A program made the position numbers and the translations under genes. The notes below the pieces were generated by a model. That model ran no database searches. It was not told the origin of the DNA and saw only the letters and a list, made by a program, of their open reading frames with translations. From positions 62,001-126,000 of the forward strand of contig CAWKMN010000001.1 in assembly GCA_963850765.1 (NCBI GenBank): a DNA stretch of 64,000 bases, in the 5' to 3' direction. The DNA is from CAWKMN01 sp963850765 (GTDB lineage Bacteria; Chloroflexota; Anaerolineae; Aggregatilineales; Aggregatilineaceae). Shown here piece by piece: positions 52,463 through 61,382 of the stretch (the stretch's first letter is position 1; each line of letters opens with the position of its first letter).

Positions 52463-54190
52463 ATGAAACGTACACTGGTTTTGGTTGTGATCCTGGCAAC
52501 CCTGTTGGCTCCGCTGACCGTTTTTGCGCAGGACCCTGAGCCTGGCAGCGGTGGCCCCATCATCGAGGGTAATGGTGGCACGTCCATCGGCCCCATTAAC
52601 GACCTGCGCTGCGCGGGGACGGACTGCCGTGCGGTGACGCAGTGGCTGACGGTCGGTTCCATTGGCGTGGATCCCGATGTCCAGTTTTTCGCCCCGAACA
52701 TCGAAGGTGCGCTGACCAAGGATTGGACTGTCAGCGAAGACGGCCTGACCTACACCTTCAACCTGAACAACAATCTGGTCTGGTCGGATGGCACGCCGGT
52801 GACCGGCTGGGACTGGCAGTTTGCCATGTATGCCTACAAGCACGCGGACGAGTTCGAATCGCCCTACGCCTACACGGTGGATGATGTCGATACCGTGGAA
52901 GTCAGCGAAGATGGTTACACTGTCACCATTAAGTTCCTCTCGGCGGCGTGTGGTGTTCTGAGTGATGCAGCCAAGAACCTGGTTCCGGCGCATATTTTTG
53001 GCTGGACCCCTGAAATGGGCGAAGATTTCGACTGGGCATCCATGATCGAGCACCCCTTCGAACTGGAACCCAACGTCAGTGGTGGCCCGTTTGTGTTTGA
53101 GTCGATGGACAGCGAGCGCGTCGTGCTGCTGACCAACAACTCCTACTACAAGACGGTCGTGCCCGAAGGCTACCTGTATGTGACGGTGCCCGATCAGACG
53201 GTCATGGCGGAACGTTTCATCGCCGGCGAACTGAACGTGATGGACAACCCGCAGGCCGCCAAGCGCGAAGAAATCCGCAATAACGCCGATCTGCAGAGCT
53301 TCAGCTACCCCGGCAACGCGTGGGATTACCTGGCGCTGAACATGGCCGATCCCGATAACCCGACGAACGGCTTCGAAGCCGACGCCGACGGGAATCCGAT
53401 TCTGGATGAAAACGGACTGCCGACTCCAGTGGAGCAGGCTCCGAACCCGCTGTTCGCTGATGTGCGGGTCCGCCGCGCGATCCAGCTCGCCATCAACCTG
53501 GACGAGATCATGGAAAAGGCCGTGTTGGGCGAAGGCACCGTGATGCCGTCGTTCCTGGTCCCGTCGTCATGGGCGGTCGATCCGAACCTGCAGCCTATCG
53601 CGCAGGACGTGGAAGCGGCGAAGGCACTGCTGGCCGAAGCCGGCTGGACCGATTCCGATGGGGATGGCGTCCTCGATAAAGATGGCGTGGCGTTCTCCTT
53701 CGAACTGCTGACCAACGAGGGCAACACCCGCCGTGGTCAGATTGCCGAGCTGGTGCAGCAGCATCTGGCCGAGGTCGGCATGGAAGTGGAAGTGTCGGCC
53801 ATCGACTTCAACCAACTGCTGGACATCCAGGACGCCCAGACCTTCGACGCCATCGTTCTGGGCTGGCGGAACTCCTATCCGGATGATCCCGACTGGACCG
53901 GCCTGTTCACCACCGACGGCGACATTGTGGGCAGCGGCTTCAACAGCATGTCCTACAGCAACCCCGAAGTGGATCGTCTGATGAAGGAAGCCAACAATGT
54001 GCCCGGCTGCAAGCCTGAAGATCGCGCCCCGGTCTACGCGCAGCTTCAGAAGATCCTCCAGGACGACCAGGCTTATGTCTGGCTGTTCGCCCAGGATGGC
54101 TTTTACGCTGCCAGCAACAGCATCGAGAACTGGACTCCCAAGCCCAGCAACCTGTACTGGCAGGCCGAAACCTGGAAGATCGCCAAGTAA
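52463..54190 (+). CDS. ABC transporter solute-binding protein (SBP_bac_5; peptide or oligosaccharide)
   Basis: 575 residues with a signal peptide (MKRTLVLVVILATLLAP, cleavage near FAQ) and no lipobox. Family 5 signatures: LTKDWTVSEDGLTYTFNLNN and LVWSDGTPVTGWDWQFAMYA. Inside is an acidic stretch FEADADGNPILDENGLPTPV, extra compared with many homologues. It ends WKIAK. Family 5 proteins bind di/oligopeptides, nickel or, in saccharolytic bacteria and Thermotogales, oligosaccharides. The neighbouring GH3 gene favours a sugar ligand, but this is inference. Confidence 0.9.
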   Translation: MKRTLVLVVILATLLAPLTVFAQDPEPGSGGPIIEGNGGTSIGPINDLRCAGTDCRAVTQWLTVGSIGVDPDVQFFAPNIEGALTKDWTVSEDGLTYTFNLNNNLVWSDGTPVTGWDWQFAMYAYKHADEFESPYAYTVDDVDTVEVSEDGYTVTIKFLSAACGVLSDAAKNLVPAHIFGWTPEMGEDFDWASMIEHPFELEPNVSGGPFVFESMDSERVVLLTNNSYYKTVVPEGYLYVTVPDQTVMAERFIAGELNVMDNPQAAKREEIRNNADLQSFSYPGNAWDYLALNMADPDNPTNGFEADADGNPILDENGLPTPVEQAPNPLFADVRVRRAIQLAINLDEIMEKAVLGEGTVMPSFLVPSSWAVDPNLQPIAQDVEAAKALLAEAGWTDSDGDGVLDKDGVAFSFELLTNEGNTRRGQIAELVQQHLAEVGMEVEVSAIDFNQLLDIQDAQTFDAIVLGWRNSYPDDPDWTGLFTTDGDIVGSGFNSMSYSNPEVDRLMKEANNVPGCKPEDRAPVYAQLQKILQDDQAYVWLFAQDGFYAASNSIENWTPKPSNLYWQAETWKIAK

Positions 54191-54226
54191 ACACGCTTCT
54201 TCCTGAGTAACGTTCGTATCTCTGTG

Positions 54227-54260
54227 GTCTGGCCGGTTACTACCCCGTAACCGGCCAGAC
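54227..54260 (+). other. Strong stem-loop after the binding-protein gene
   Basis: Perfect 14-pair stem GTCTGGCCGGTTAC / GTAACCGGCCAGAC with loop TACCCC, without a T-tract. It probably stabilises the binding-protein mRNA or slows read-through into the permease genes. Confidence 0.65.
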
Positions 54261-54294
54261 TCTACCTGATAGACTGAAGAAAAAAGGTGTTACG

Positions 54295-55380
54295 ATGGGG
54301 CGATTCATACTTAGGCGCTTAGTCCAGGCGATCCCAACGATTTTGGGGATCACGGTGCTCTCATTTCTGATTATGTCGGCAGCACCGGGCGGGCCGGCAG
54401 CGGCCCTGACGTTTGACCCCAAAGTGCCGGCCAAACAGCGTCAGGCCATGCAGGAAAAATTAGGTTTTAACGATCCGGTCCCGGTGCAATATGTGCGCTG
54501 GCTGCTGGGCGAAAGACCAATCAGCGTTTTGGGGCTCACGCTTTGGGAAGGGCGCGATATCCCGGTGTTTGATCGGAAGGGCAACGAAGTCCTTGATGAA
54601 CAAGGCGACCAACTTCGTGAAGGAACAAGCGGCGGTATTATTCGCCTGGATTTTGGGCGGTCATTATTCTATAAACGCCCCGTAGTGGATATGCTGAAGC
54701 AGCGCGCCGGGGCCACCGTGCAGTTGGGCCTGATCGCGCTGGCGGTTGGCTTTTCGATCGGGATCCCGGTCGGTATCCTGTCGGCGGTGCGGCGGGGCGG
54801 CATCTTCGATAACAGCTCGCGGATCCTGGCGGTGCTGTTTAACGCCGTGCCGGTGTTCTGGCTGGGACTGATGCTGATTCTCATCTTTGGCAAGTGGTTA
54901 GAAGCTTTGCCGATGGGCAATCAATGTCCCCTGACGATCAAGGGCTGCATCACCTTTGGTGACCATGTGAAACATCTCGTGCTGCCGGTGTTTACCCTGG
55001 GCACGGGCTGGATCGCCGTGCTGTCGCGTTATATGCGAACATCTACCTTAGATGTGCTCAACCAGGATTATATTCGGACAGCGCAGGCGAAAGGGCTGCC
55101 CGATACGCAGGTGTGGTTTGTCCACGCGACTCGTAATGCGCTGATCCCCATCGCCACCATCCTCGGTCCGGCGATTCCCAACCTGTTAAGCGGCGCGGTC
55201 ATTACGGAAACGATCTTCTCCTGGCCGGGGCTGGGACGTTTGTCATTTGAATCGGTCATCCAACAGGATTACCCGATGGTCATGGCGGTGGTGCTGCTGA
55301 GCGGCGTGATCACCGTACTGGGATATTTGCTGTCCGATGTTCTGTATGCGCTGATCGATCCGCGCATCCGGTTAGGGTAG
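54295..55380 (+). CDS. ABC transporter permease (DppB/OppB family)
   Basis: 361 residues. TM1 is RLVQAIPTILGITVLSFLIM. The core has six segments and the coupling motif with DYIRTAQAKGLPDTQVWFVH and RNALIPIATILGP. An extra hydrophilic stretch of about 45 residues (WEGRDIPVFDRKGNEVLDEQ onward) precedes the conserved LDFGRSLFYKRPV, longer than in E. coli DppB. The unit is downstream of the binding-protein hairpin. Confidence 0.92.
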   Translation: MGRFILRRLVQAIPTILGITVLSFLIMSAAPGGPAAALTFDPKVPAKQRQAMQEKLGFNDPVPVQYVRWLLGERPISVLGLTLWEGRDIPVFDRKGNEVLDEQGDQLREGTSGGIIRLDFGRSLFYKRPVVDMLKQRAGATVQLGLIALAVGFSIGIPVGILSAVRRGGIFDNSSRILAVLFNAVPVFWLGLMLILIFGKWLEALPMGNQCPLTIKGCITFGDHVKHLVLPVFTLGTGWIAVLSRYMRTSTLDVLNQDYIRTAQAKGLPDTQVWFVHATRNALIPIATILGPAIPNLLSGAVITETIFSWPGLGRLSFESVIQQDYPMVMAVVLLSGVITVLGYLLSDVLYALIDPRIRLG

Positions 55381-55387
55381 ATGGTCC

Positions 55388-56386
55388 ATGACGACTGAAA
55401 CTAAAACAACTGCCGTCCCCAAGGGGACAGTTGCATCCGATAAGCTGCAGGAAGCGATAATCTCCTTGAGAGACGAGAAGCCGGGCGTGAGCGAGTCGCT
55501 GTACCGGCTGGCGCTGCGCCGGTTGAGCCGCGATTATCTGACCCTGCTGGCGATCACGATCGTGGTCCTGTTGGGGCTGTTGTCTTTCCTGGCTCCGGTC
55601 CTGACCGATGCGCTTAACATCAGTTACACGCGCACGGACAGCGAGGGCTTTTTAGGGATCGGCGAGTCGGGCCATGTGCTGGGCACCGATGATCTGGGAC
55701 GCGATACACTGGCGCGGCTGCTGTACGCCGGGCGTGTCTCGCTCACCATTGCCACGTCCGCCGCTATCGGCTCGCTGGCGATTGGGGTGAGCATCGGTGT
55801 CGTAGCCGGCTTTTACCAGGGTGGACCGCTGGGCTTCCTTGACGATGCGATCATGTGGTTTGTGACGACGCTGAACTCGATCCCCACCTTGTTTTTGCTG
55901 CTGATCGTCGCCTCGGTGCTGCGGGCCCAGGAAAGCGCTTTACGGTCCTCGATCGTCGTGCTCATCGTGATCCTGACCCTGTTGGGCTGGACAGGCACGA
56001 TGCGGCTGGTACGTGGGGAAACGCTGGTCCGCCGCGAACTTGAATATACCGTCGCGGCGCGCGCCATCGGCGCGGATGCCTCGCGCATCATGTTTGTTCA
56101 CATTCTGCCGAATATCTTCTCGATCATCGTGGTCACGCTGGCGATCGACATTGGGTCGCTGATCCTGGTCGAGGCGGCGCTAAGCTTCCTGGGGCTGGGC
56201 GTCACACCGCCTACCCCAAGCTGGGGCAATATGCTGAGCAACTCGCAGAGCTTTTTCGATCGCGGGCCGCATCTTGTCTTCTTGCCCGGTTTTTTGATTG
56301 TGCTGACCGTGCTGTGCTTCTACATCATTGGGGACGGCCTGCGCGACGCGTTTGATCCGCAGGCGGTCAAGCATACCCAGGCGTAG
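55388..56386 (+). CDS. ABC transporter permease (DppC/OppC family)
   Basis: 332 residues, 7 bases after the DppB-like gene. A cytoplasmic N-terminus of about 50 residues precedes TM1 (LTLLAITIVVLLGLLSFLAP). The loop holds GESGHVLGTDDLGRDTLARL, the conserved DppC signature. The coupling motif is EYTVAARAIGADASRIMFVH. No OppD/OppF ATPase genes follow: the next 245 bases are repeats and then convergent genes, so the ATPases must be supplied from elsewhere. Confidence 0.93.
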   Translation: MTTETKTTAVPKGTVASDKLQEAIISLRDEKPGVSESLYRLALRRLSRDYLTLLAITIVVLLGLLSFLAPVLTDALNISYTRTDSEGFLGIGESGHVLGTDDLGRDTLARLLYAGRVSLTIATSAAIGSLAIGVSIGVVAGFYQGGPLGFLDDAIMWFVTTLNSIPTLFLLLIVASVLRAQESALRSSIVVLIVILTLLGWTGTMRLVRGETLVRRELEYTVAARAIGADASRIMFVHILPNIFSIIVVTLAIDIGSLILVEAALSFLGLGVTPPTPSWGNMLSNSQSFFDRGPHLVFLPGFLIVLTVLCFYIIGDGLRDAFDPQAVKHTQA

Positions 56387-56427
56387 GCCCGCCGGTTCTC
56401 CTCATCACACGAGTTCCTGATCAAAAT

Positions 56428-56553
56428 GGGGCGGGTTCACAAACCCGCCCTGTGCATTTTGCTGGCCTCACCCCCAGCCCCTCTCGGAGAGGGGGAAACC
56501 GCGCGCCGCCAAGTCCCTCTCCACCCAGTGGGGAGGGATTTAGGGAGGGGCTA
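56428..56553. repeat. Type A variant plus type B element
   Basis: GGGGCGGGTTCACAAACCCG at about 56428, then a type B copy at about 56464-56553 with CCTCACCCC, CTCTCGGAGAG and GGGAGGGATTTAGGGAGGGG. It separates the permease operon from the convergent holB-like gene. Confidence 0.6.
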
Positions 56554-56631
56554 ACGAGCCGGAAAATGCTTACTTAATGTCAATGGGTTAACAATCCCGC
56601 CCCTGCATTTTAGGATCCCCGCGATTCCCGC

Positions 56632-57609
56632 TCACGGATAATCCAGCACGAGCACTTCCAGCGCCAGCCGGGTATTCACGTTCTGGCCGAGATAGGTCAT
56701 CGTGCGGCGCGTGGCGTCGAGCGCCTTCTGCGCGGCACCGGGGCCGATCTGCTCGGCCAGCGCCGCGAGATTGCCCGCGAGATCCGCGTTCGTGATCGGG
56801 GCGCGGCTGCCATTGGCGATCAGCAGGGTATCGCGCCAGAAGCCCTGCCAGACGTCCAGCAGGGTCAGCAGCGCGGTTTTATCCAGCGAGAGCTTCTCGA
56901 CCAGTGCGAATCGTTCGCGCCGGCTGCCGTGCAGGATCGCATCCAGCAGGGCCAGCGTATCGTGGCGCTGATCCAGTTCGGCGGGGTTTTGCAGCGCCCG
57001 GATCGCCCACCCGATCCGCCCGCCGGAAAGCTGCGCGATCGTCTGGGCGGTATCGGGCGGCGCGTTCCAGACTTGTTCGAGTGCAGCGCGCACCGTCTCG
57101 ATCGGCAAGGGGCGCAGGTGGAGCGGCTGGCAGCGCGACAGGATGGTCGGCAGCAGGCTGTCCGGCGCATTGGCCGTCAGGATCAGCACCGTGTTGGGCG
57201 AGGGTTCTTCCAGCGTCTTGAGCAGCGCATCCTGCGCGGTGGGACGCGCCTCGTGAAACCGGCGCAGGATCGCCACCCGGTAGCGGGCCTCGTAGGGGCG
57301 CAGCGCCAGCATTTGCTGGAGCTCGCGCATCTGCTCGATCTTGAGCGTGCCGCCGTCCGATTCCACGATGGTCACGTCGGGATGGGCACCTTTGGCGGTC
57401 AGCACACAGGCCCGGCACTCGCCGCACGGCGGATTCGCACCCGTACAGTTGATCGCCGCGGCGAACGCCCGCGCCAGCGTCGTCTTGCCGATCTGCACTG
57501 GCCCGGTGATCAGGTAGGCGTGACGCACCCGCCCGTGCTGAAGCGCGCGGTCCAGGTGCTCAATCGCCCATTCGTGCCCGATCACCGGCCAGTGGTGTGC
57601 CAATTCCAT
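56632..57609 (-). CDS. holB: DNA polymerase III delta-prime-like clamp-loader subunit
   Basis: 325 residues. AAA+ domain: GPVQIGKTT (36-44, an intact P-loop, although many delta-prime subunits have lost it). The Zn-module cysteines are at 55, 62, 65 and 68 (CTGANPPCGECRAC). The sensor-1 SRC motif is in ILSRCQPL. The C-terminal helical collar domain fits clamp-loader layout. It loads the sliding clamp with DnaX and HolA subunits in the cytoplasm. Its ATG at 57609 directly follows the stop of the M23 peptidase gene (TAAATG), so the two are co-translated. Confidence 0.9.
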   Translation of the reverse strand: MELAHHWPVIGHEWAIEHLDRALQHGRVRHAYLITGPVQIGKTTLARAFAAAINCTGANPPCGECRACVLTAKGAHPDVTIVESDGGTLKIEQMRELQQMLALRPYEARYRVAILRRFHEARPTAQDALLKTLEEPSPNTVLILTANAPDSLLPTILSRCQPLHLRPLPIETVRAALEQVWNAPPDTAQTIAQLSGGRIGWAIRALQNPAELDQRHDTLALLDAILHGSRRERFALVEKLSLDKTALLTLLDVWQGFWRDTLLIANGSRAPITNADLAGNLAALAEQIGPGAAQKALDATRRTMTYLGQNVNTRLALEVLVLDYP

Positions 57610-59037
57610 TTAGAACCCAATGTAATTACGCGGATTGATCGCGTTCCAGTTACCATCACGGATCTCAAAGTGCAGGTGCGGCCCGCTGCTGTTGCCGGTG
57701 TTGCCCGACTGCGCGATCTGTTGGCCGGCCGTGACGGTCTGTCCGCAGCGTACCGCCGTGCGCGCCAGGTGGCCGTAGATCGTGAACGTGTCGCCGTGCG
57801 CGATCACGACGACATTGCCATAGCCGGTATCGTTCCAGCCGGCAAAGGCGACTGTACCACCGCCCGCGGCAAAGACCGCCGAGCCCTCGTTCGTCGCCAG
57901 ATCGACCGCTTCGTGCCCGCCAAGCGAGAAGCCCTGCATCCAGGTGTAAGCCGTCAGCGGGCGTGTGTAGGGCGGCGTCCCACCGCTGATATCGGACGAG
58001 CAGCCCCACAGCGTATACGGCCCGCTCACCGCGCCGGATGCGCCGCTGGCGCTGCTGCCCGACTGCGGGTTGGCTGGCAGCAGGTTGACACGCTCACCCT
58101 CGCCGCCGGGAATGATCACCCACATGCCTTTTGGCAGCAGGTTTTCGGGCGTTGAGCCGAACAGGTTGTTGTACTCGGTGTCGATCACGGCGTAGGGATC
58201 GACCTTAAATTTCTCGGCAAGCTGCGCGATGGTAATGTTATCGGCGACTTCATAATACACCCCATCTTCAGGCGGGATATTCAGTTGGGTGCCCGGCTGC
58301 AGCGCGCTGTACTTGCTGCGCGAATTGGACCAGACAATCGAATAATAATCTTCGAGATCAAATTTGGCCGCGATAGTTTGCAGCGTGTCGCCCTGCTGAA
58401 CGGTGTACTGGACCACTCCGCTGCGCGCCGCCGAGGGGTGGATCGTGAAGGGCGCGGCATCCCGCTCGATCGCCAGGGTGAATTCCTCCCCCGGCACCGG
58501 CGTGAGCAGCGCGGCCGCGATCTCATCTGCCGCGGCGGTGGGGAAGACAAAATACATGTCGGTCGGGCGCGGTTCGGCGGGGGCGCTCTCCTGGGTGGGC
58601 GCGGACGTCGGCGCGGGCGCGGCGGTGCCGGTCGGCACGACGGCCACGGCGGGGTCGTCGGTCGGGTTGACCACCGTATCATTCTGCGCAACGGGTTCGT
58701 CGGGAGCGTTAGGCTCGTCTTCGCTGTCCATCCATACATAGGTCGCCAGCGCGGTCAGGAGGATCGCGCCGCTGAACATGAGCAGCGCCACGATGCGCTG
58801 CCCGGCACCCGAGCCGCTGCGTGGCGGCCAGTTGTCGGACAGCAGCGCGCGCGACACAAGCGATGGGCTGGTATCCTCGTCGCTGATGGGCGGCTCCTCA
58901 TTCCGCAGCAGCACGTCGGTCTGCACGGCCCGGCTCGGATTGGTATCCTCCTGCTCAAAGGGGGGTTCTTCGGCGCGCAGCCGCTCGTCGAGGTCGGTGT
59001 ATTCTTCTTCAGGGGTATGCTGAGACAGATCCGCCAT
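57610..59037 (-). CDS. Membrane-anchored LysM-M23 peptidoglycan endopeptidase
   Basis: 475 residues. The acidic cytoplasmic N-terminus (1-80) has two similar segments (FEQEDTNPSRA, ISDEDTSPSL). One membrane helix is at 81-102. A Pro/Thr linker follows, then LysM domains at about 210-255 and 260-310. The M23 domain (374-470) has His375/Asp379 (GGHEAVD), YGHLA near 421 and HLHFE at 454-458. All zinc ligands are present, though the first motif reads HEAVD rather than HxGxD. It cleaves cross-links or binds the cell wall. Confidence 0.9.
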   Translation of the reverse strand: MADLSQHTPEEEYTDLDERLRAEEPPFEQEDTNPSRAVQTDVLLRNEEPPISDEDTSPSLVSRALLSDNWPPRSGSGAGQRIVALLMFSGAILLTALATYVWMDSEDEPNAPDEPVAQNDTVVNPTDDPAVAVVPTGTAAPAPTSAPTQESAPAEPRPTDMYFVFPTAAADEIAAALLTPVPGEEFTLAIERDAAPFTIHPSAARSGVVQYTVQQGDTLQTIAAKFDLEDYYSIVWSNSRSKYSALQPGTQLNIPPEDGVYYEVADNITIAQLAEKFKVDPYAVIDTEYNNLFGSTPENLLPKGMWVIIPGGEGERVNLLPANPQSGSSASGASGAVSGPYTLWGCSSDISGGTPPYTRPLTAYTWMQGFSLGGHEAVDLATNEGSAVFAAGGGTVAFAGWNDTGYGNVVVIAHGDTFTIYGHLARTAVRCGQTVTAGQQIAQSGNTGNSSGPHLHFEIRDGNWNAINPRNYIGF

Positions 59038-59198
59038 AATCCCGTGTACTCCGCTTCGTAATCACTCATCCAACGATACCCCCCACAACGCGCGGGATCG
59101 TACCGCAGCCGCACCGAATGCGCAATTGCGGAGCTAAGCGCACGCCATTTCGGGCTCTTATCCCGGCGAAATTTATGGAATTCTAATGAAGTTTACGC

Positions 59199-59204
59199 TA
59201 TAAT
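59199..59204 (+). promoter_or_regulatory. -10 box for the FmdB-like gene
   Basis: Perfect TATAAT, 48 bases before the ATG at 59252. No clear -35 at normal spacing. Confidence 0.35.
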
Positions 59205-59251
59205 ATGGGTTGAAAAATCAGCAATGACGAGTTGTCGTGGGAGGTCCGTGT

Positions 59252-59449
59252 ATGCCCCGCTATGAATACCAGTGTTCCGAATGCGGCGTGCGGTTTGAGC
59301 GCATCCAGCACTATACCGATGCCCCCCTGACCACCTGCCCGGAATGTGAAGGCAAGGTTCAGCGCCTGATCGGTCCGGTCGGCGTGGTGTTCAAGGGGCC
59401 GGGCTTTTATGCTACCGACAGCAAAAAGGGCAAAGCCTCTTCCGATTAA
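59252..59449 (+). CDS. FmdB-family zinc-ribbon protein
   Basis: 65 residues from the ATG at 59252 (GGAGG upstream), starting MPRYEYQCSECGVRFER. Two CxxC pairs, CSEC and CPEC, form a zinc ribbon; KGPGFYATD near the end is the family's second hallmark. FmdB proteins are small putative regulators; the function is not settled. A strong terminator follows. Confidence 0.9.
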   Translation: MPRYEYQCSECGVRFERIQHYTDAPLTTCPECEGKVQRLIGPVGVVFKGPGFYATDSKKGKASSD

Positions 59450-59520
59450 CGGCTCAGTATCGAACTGGGCAGGCCCGCTGGGCGGCCGGAACGAGGTTTG
59501 CCCCACCTGTATGATCAAAT

Positions 59521-59547
59521 ACACCGGAATTTTATCCGGTGTTTTTT
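59521..59547 (+). terminator. Intrinsic terminator
   Basis: 8-pair stem ACACCGGA / TCCGGTGT, loop ATTTTA, then TTTTT. It ends the FmdB transcript 70 bases after its stop and sits at the end of the convergent HD-domain gene. Confidence 0.85.
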
Positions 59548-59551
59548 GTTG

Positions 59552-60199
59552 TTACGCCTCGCCGTTGATCTCCTGCTCCAACCGCGCGAAAAATACCTGC
59601 ATGTACGTATGCCGCTCCTTCGCGATGGCGCGGCCGGTGGGAGTCTGCATGCGATCCGGGATGCGCGACAGCTTGTATACAAACTCGTGGCGGGCGGTGT
59701 GTTCCGGCCCGCCGCCAGGATAATCGGGCGGCACGTCGCCCCAGAGCTTTTGCCCGGTCATCCCGCCGTAAGCATACGCGCGCGCCACACCGATCGCGCC
59801 GATGGCATCCAGCTTGTCCGCGTCGAATACGACTTTCGCTTCGAGCGTCTGCGGCTCGATCGTGTTGCGGAAGCGGTGCGCGGCGATGGCATGTGTCACC
59901 GCGTCGATAAAATCCTCGGTGGGCGGAGGATCGAGCTGCCGCAGGATGTTCCGCGCCTGCTCCGCCGCCAGGAGCGCATGATCGGCGGTCTCGGCGTTGA
60001 GCACATGGGCCTGCTGATCTTCCTCGGCGCGCTGAATATCGTGCAGCAGCACCGCCGTCTCGACCACCGCCATATCCGCGCCTTCCGCCTCCCCGATACG
60101 CCGGGCCAGGGTCAGCACGCGCAGGACGTGATCGAAGTCGTGGACCGGGTCGCTGTCGTCATAGAGCGCGCGGGCAAACTCAACCGTGATGGTTTGCAT
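59552..60199 (-). CDS. HD-domain phosphohydrolase
   Basis: 215 residues from the ATG at 60199 (GGGAGAAAC upstream). Metal ligands are His24 (HDFDHVLRV), His53-Asp54 (LLHDI) and Asp126/128 (VVFDADKLDAIG), the H-HD-D set of the HD superfamily and close to YedJ-type proteins. Such enzymes hydrolyse nucleotides or phosphate esters. It starts 52 bases upstream of the tRNA-Ser 3' end. Substrate unknown. Confidence 0.87.
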   Translation of the reverse strand: MQTITVEFARALYDDSDPVHDFDHVLRVLTLARRIGEAEGADMAVVETAVLLHDIQRAEEDQQAHVLNAETADHALLAAEQARNILRQLDPPPTEDFIDAVTHAIAAHRFRNTIEPQTLEAKVVFDADKLDAIGAIGVARAYAYGGMTGQKLWGDVPPDYPGGGPEHTARHEFVYKLSRIPDRMQTPTGRAIAKERHTYMQVFFARLEQEINGEA

Positions 60200-60250
60200 G
60201 TTTCTCCCTGAGATAACGAAACGGCAGGACATCAACTGCCTGCCGTTCTC

Positions 60251-60343
60251 TGGCGGAGAGGGCGGGATTTGAACCCGCGGAGCGGAGTTACCGCTCACAC
60301 GCTCTCCAGGCGTGCGCATTAGGCCAGACTATGCTACCTCTCC
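60251..60343 (-). tRNA. tRNA-Ser (anticodon GGA)
   Basis: 93 bases including an encoded CCA. Acceptor stem GGAGAGG / CCTCTCC, D-arm with GTCTGG, anticodon loop CTGGAGA (anticodon at 60307-60305) on stem CACGC / GCGTG. A long variable arm (AGCGG...CCGCT) and T-arm GGGTTCAAATCCC follow. The long variable arm and identity fit tRNA-Ser reading UCC/UCU. Confidence 0.95.
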
Positions 60344-60351
60344 GAATATTC

Positions 60352-60453
60352 AGCGGTTAGCAATTAGCAGTTAGCCATTAGCGTGATCGGAATGCATCGC
60401 CATGCGTGCTTGTCCCACCAGCTAATTGCCAAAAGCTAACAGCTAATGGCTTA
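60352..60453. repeat. Type C heptad inverted pair upstream of the tRNA
   Basis: Arms 60352-60382 (TTAGCAATTAGCAGTTAGC units) and 60420-60453 (GCTAATTGCCAAAAGCTAAC units), inverted, starting 8 bases from the tRNA 5' end. Confidence 0.55.
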
Positions 60454-60514
60454 ATGGGTGGCAATTATAGCGGTGCGACGGGAAGGGGTCAATAGACAAC
60501 AGGGCGCACCGGCC

Positions 60515-60607
60515 AGCCCCTATTGCCCGGCCCCTTCCCACACCGTAGAGAAAGAGGAGCCACCCCGGTCCCTCTCTACTTTGTGGGGAGCGATTTAGGG
60601 AGGGGCT
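60515..60607. repeat. Type B element reaching the end of the M23 gene
   Basis: GGGAGCGATTTAGGGAGGGGCTGA tail and CACCGTAGAG...CTCTACTTTGTGG arms. The tail reads into the last codons of the M23 gene (stop at 60595), so the repeat may supply its C-terminus. Confidence 0.55.
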
Positions 60608-61353
60608 GACACGCGGCACTGGATCGGGCGCGCCGGTTTCCCCTTGATATGCACGTCCATCCCCAGATAGGGCGAGGGATCGAGTGTGTTCCCCGCACGC
60701 GACTCGTTCAGGAAGCTGCCGTCTGCATCACTCTTGACGATGCTGAAATGGACGTGCAGTCCGATCCCAAACAGACTGTCCCCGCTGTATTCGCCCTGGT
60801 AGCCGAGCAGCGTCCCCTGCTCTACCCAGACCTCGCTCGTGCCCGGCGGAAAATCGTCCGCCACGAACGACTCCGTGCCGTCCCGCGAGGCCATGTGAGT
60901 ATAATACGTCCAGATGGTGCGCCCTGGCTGCAAGGGATCATCGTGGCGGATGATGACCGTGGACTTCCATTCGGGCCGGCGGGTGAGGTAGCCGTCATAG
61001 GCCGCCACCACCGGGACGGTGCCCGGCTCGCCATCGCCAAAAATATCCAGACCGCTGTGCCGCCGCAGGAGGTTGTAGGGAGCAGCCGGATCGCGCCACA
61101 GCAGGCCGATCAGCCCGTCGGATGGCAGCAAAAACGGCGCGCCGGGGCACGGCTTGCGCTGGACGGTGCTCAGTTCCGCGTGGCTGCCGGGATCGTCAAA
61201 CCAGCGGCCGATATAGTCCGGGCTGTTGCTGAGTGACTGGCTGTAGGCGATGACGAGGACGATGACGCCGCCGGCCAGGATCACCAGACCGGCCAGCGCG
61301 ATCAGACCTTTTTTCCACCACGCCATGCGCCGAAATCGGGTCAGAATCCGCAT
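60595..61353 (-). CDS. Membrane-anchored M23-family metallopeptidase
   Basis: 252 residues. N-terminal basic stretch, then one membrane helix (17-37). The extracytoplasmic M23 domain carries HSGLD (99-103, two zinc ligands), YTHMA (His153) and GLHVHFSI (His200/His202), the full HxxxD + HxH set. Peptidoglycan cross-link cleavage is the family role. The last codons overlap a type B repeat tail. It is probably transcribed separately from the amidase and glutaredoxin-like genes upstream. Confidence 0.87.
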   Translation of the reverse strand: MRILTRFRRMAWWKKGLIALAGLVILAGGVIVLVIAYSQSLSNSPDYIGRWFDDPGSHAELSTVQRKPCPGAPFLLPSDGLIGLLWRDPAAPYNLLRRHSGLDIFGDGEPGTVPVVAAYDGYLTRRPEWKSTVIIRHDDPLQPGRTIWTYYTHMASRDGTESFVADDFPPGTSEVWVEQGTLLGYQGEYSGDSLFGIGLHVHFSIVKSDADGSFLNESRAGNTLDPSPYLGMDVHIKGKPARPIQCRVSAPP

Positions 61354-61382
61354 GGCTCAGTTGTTAGCCCACCCTTGATCTC

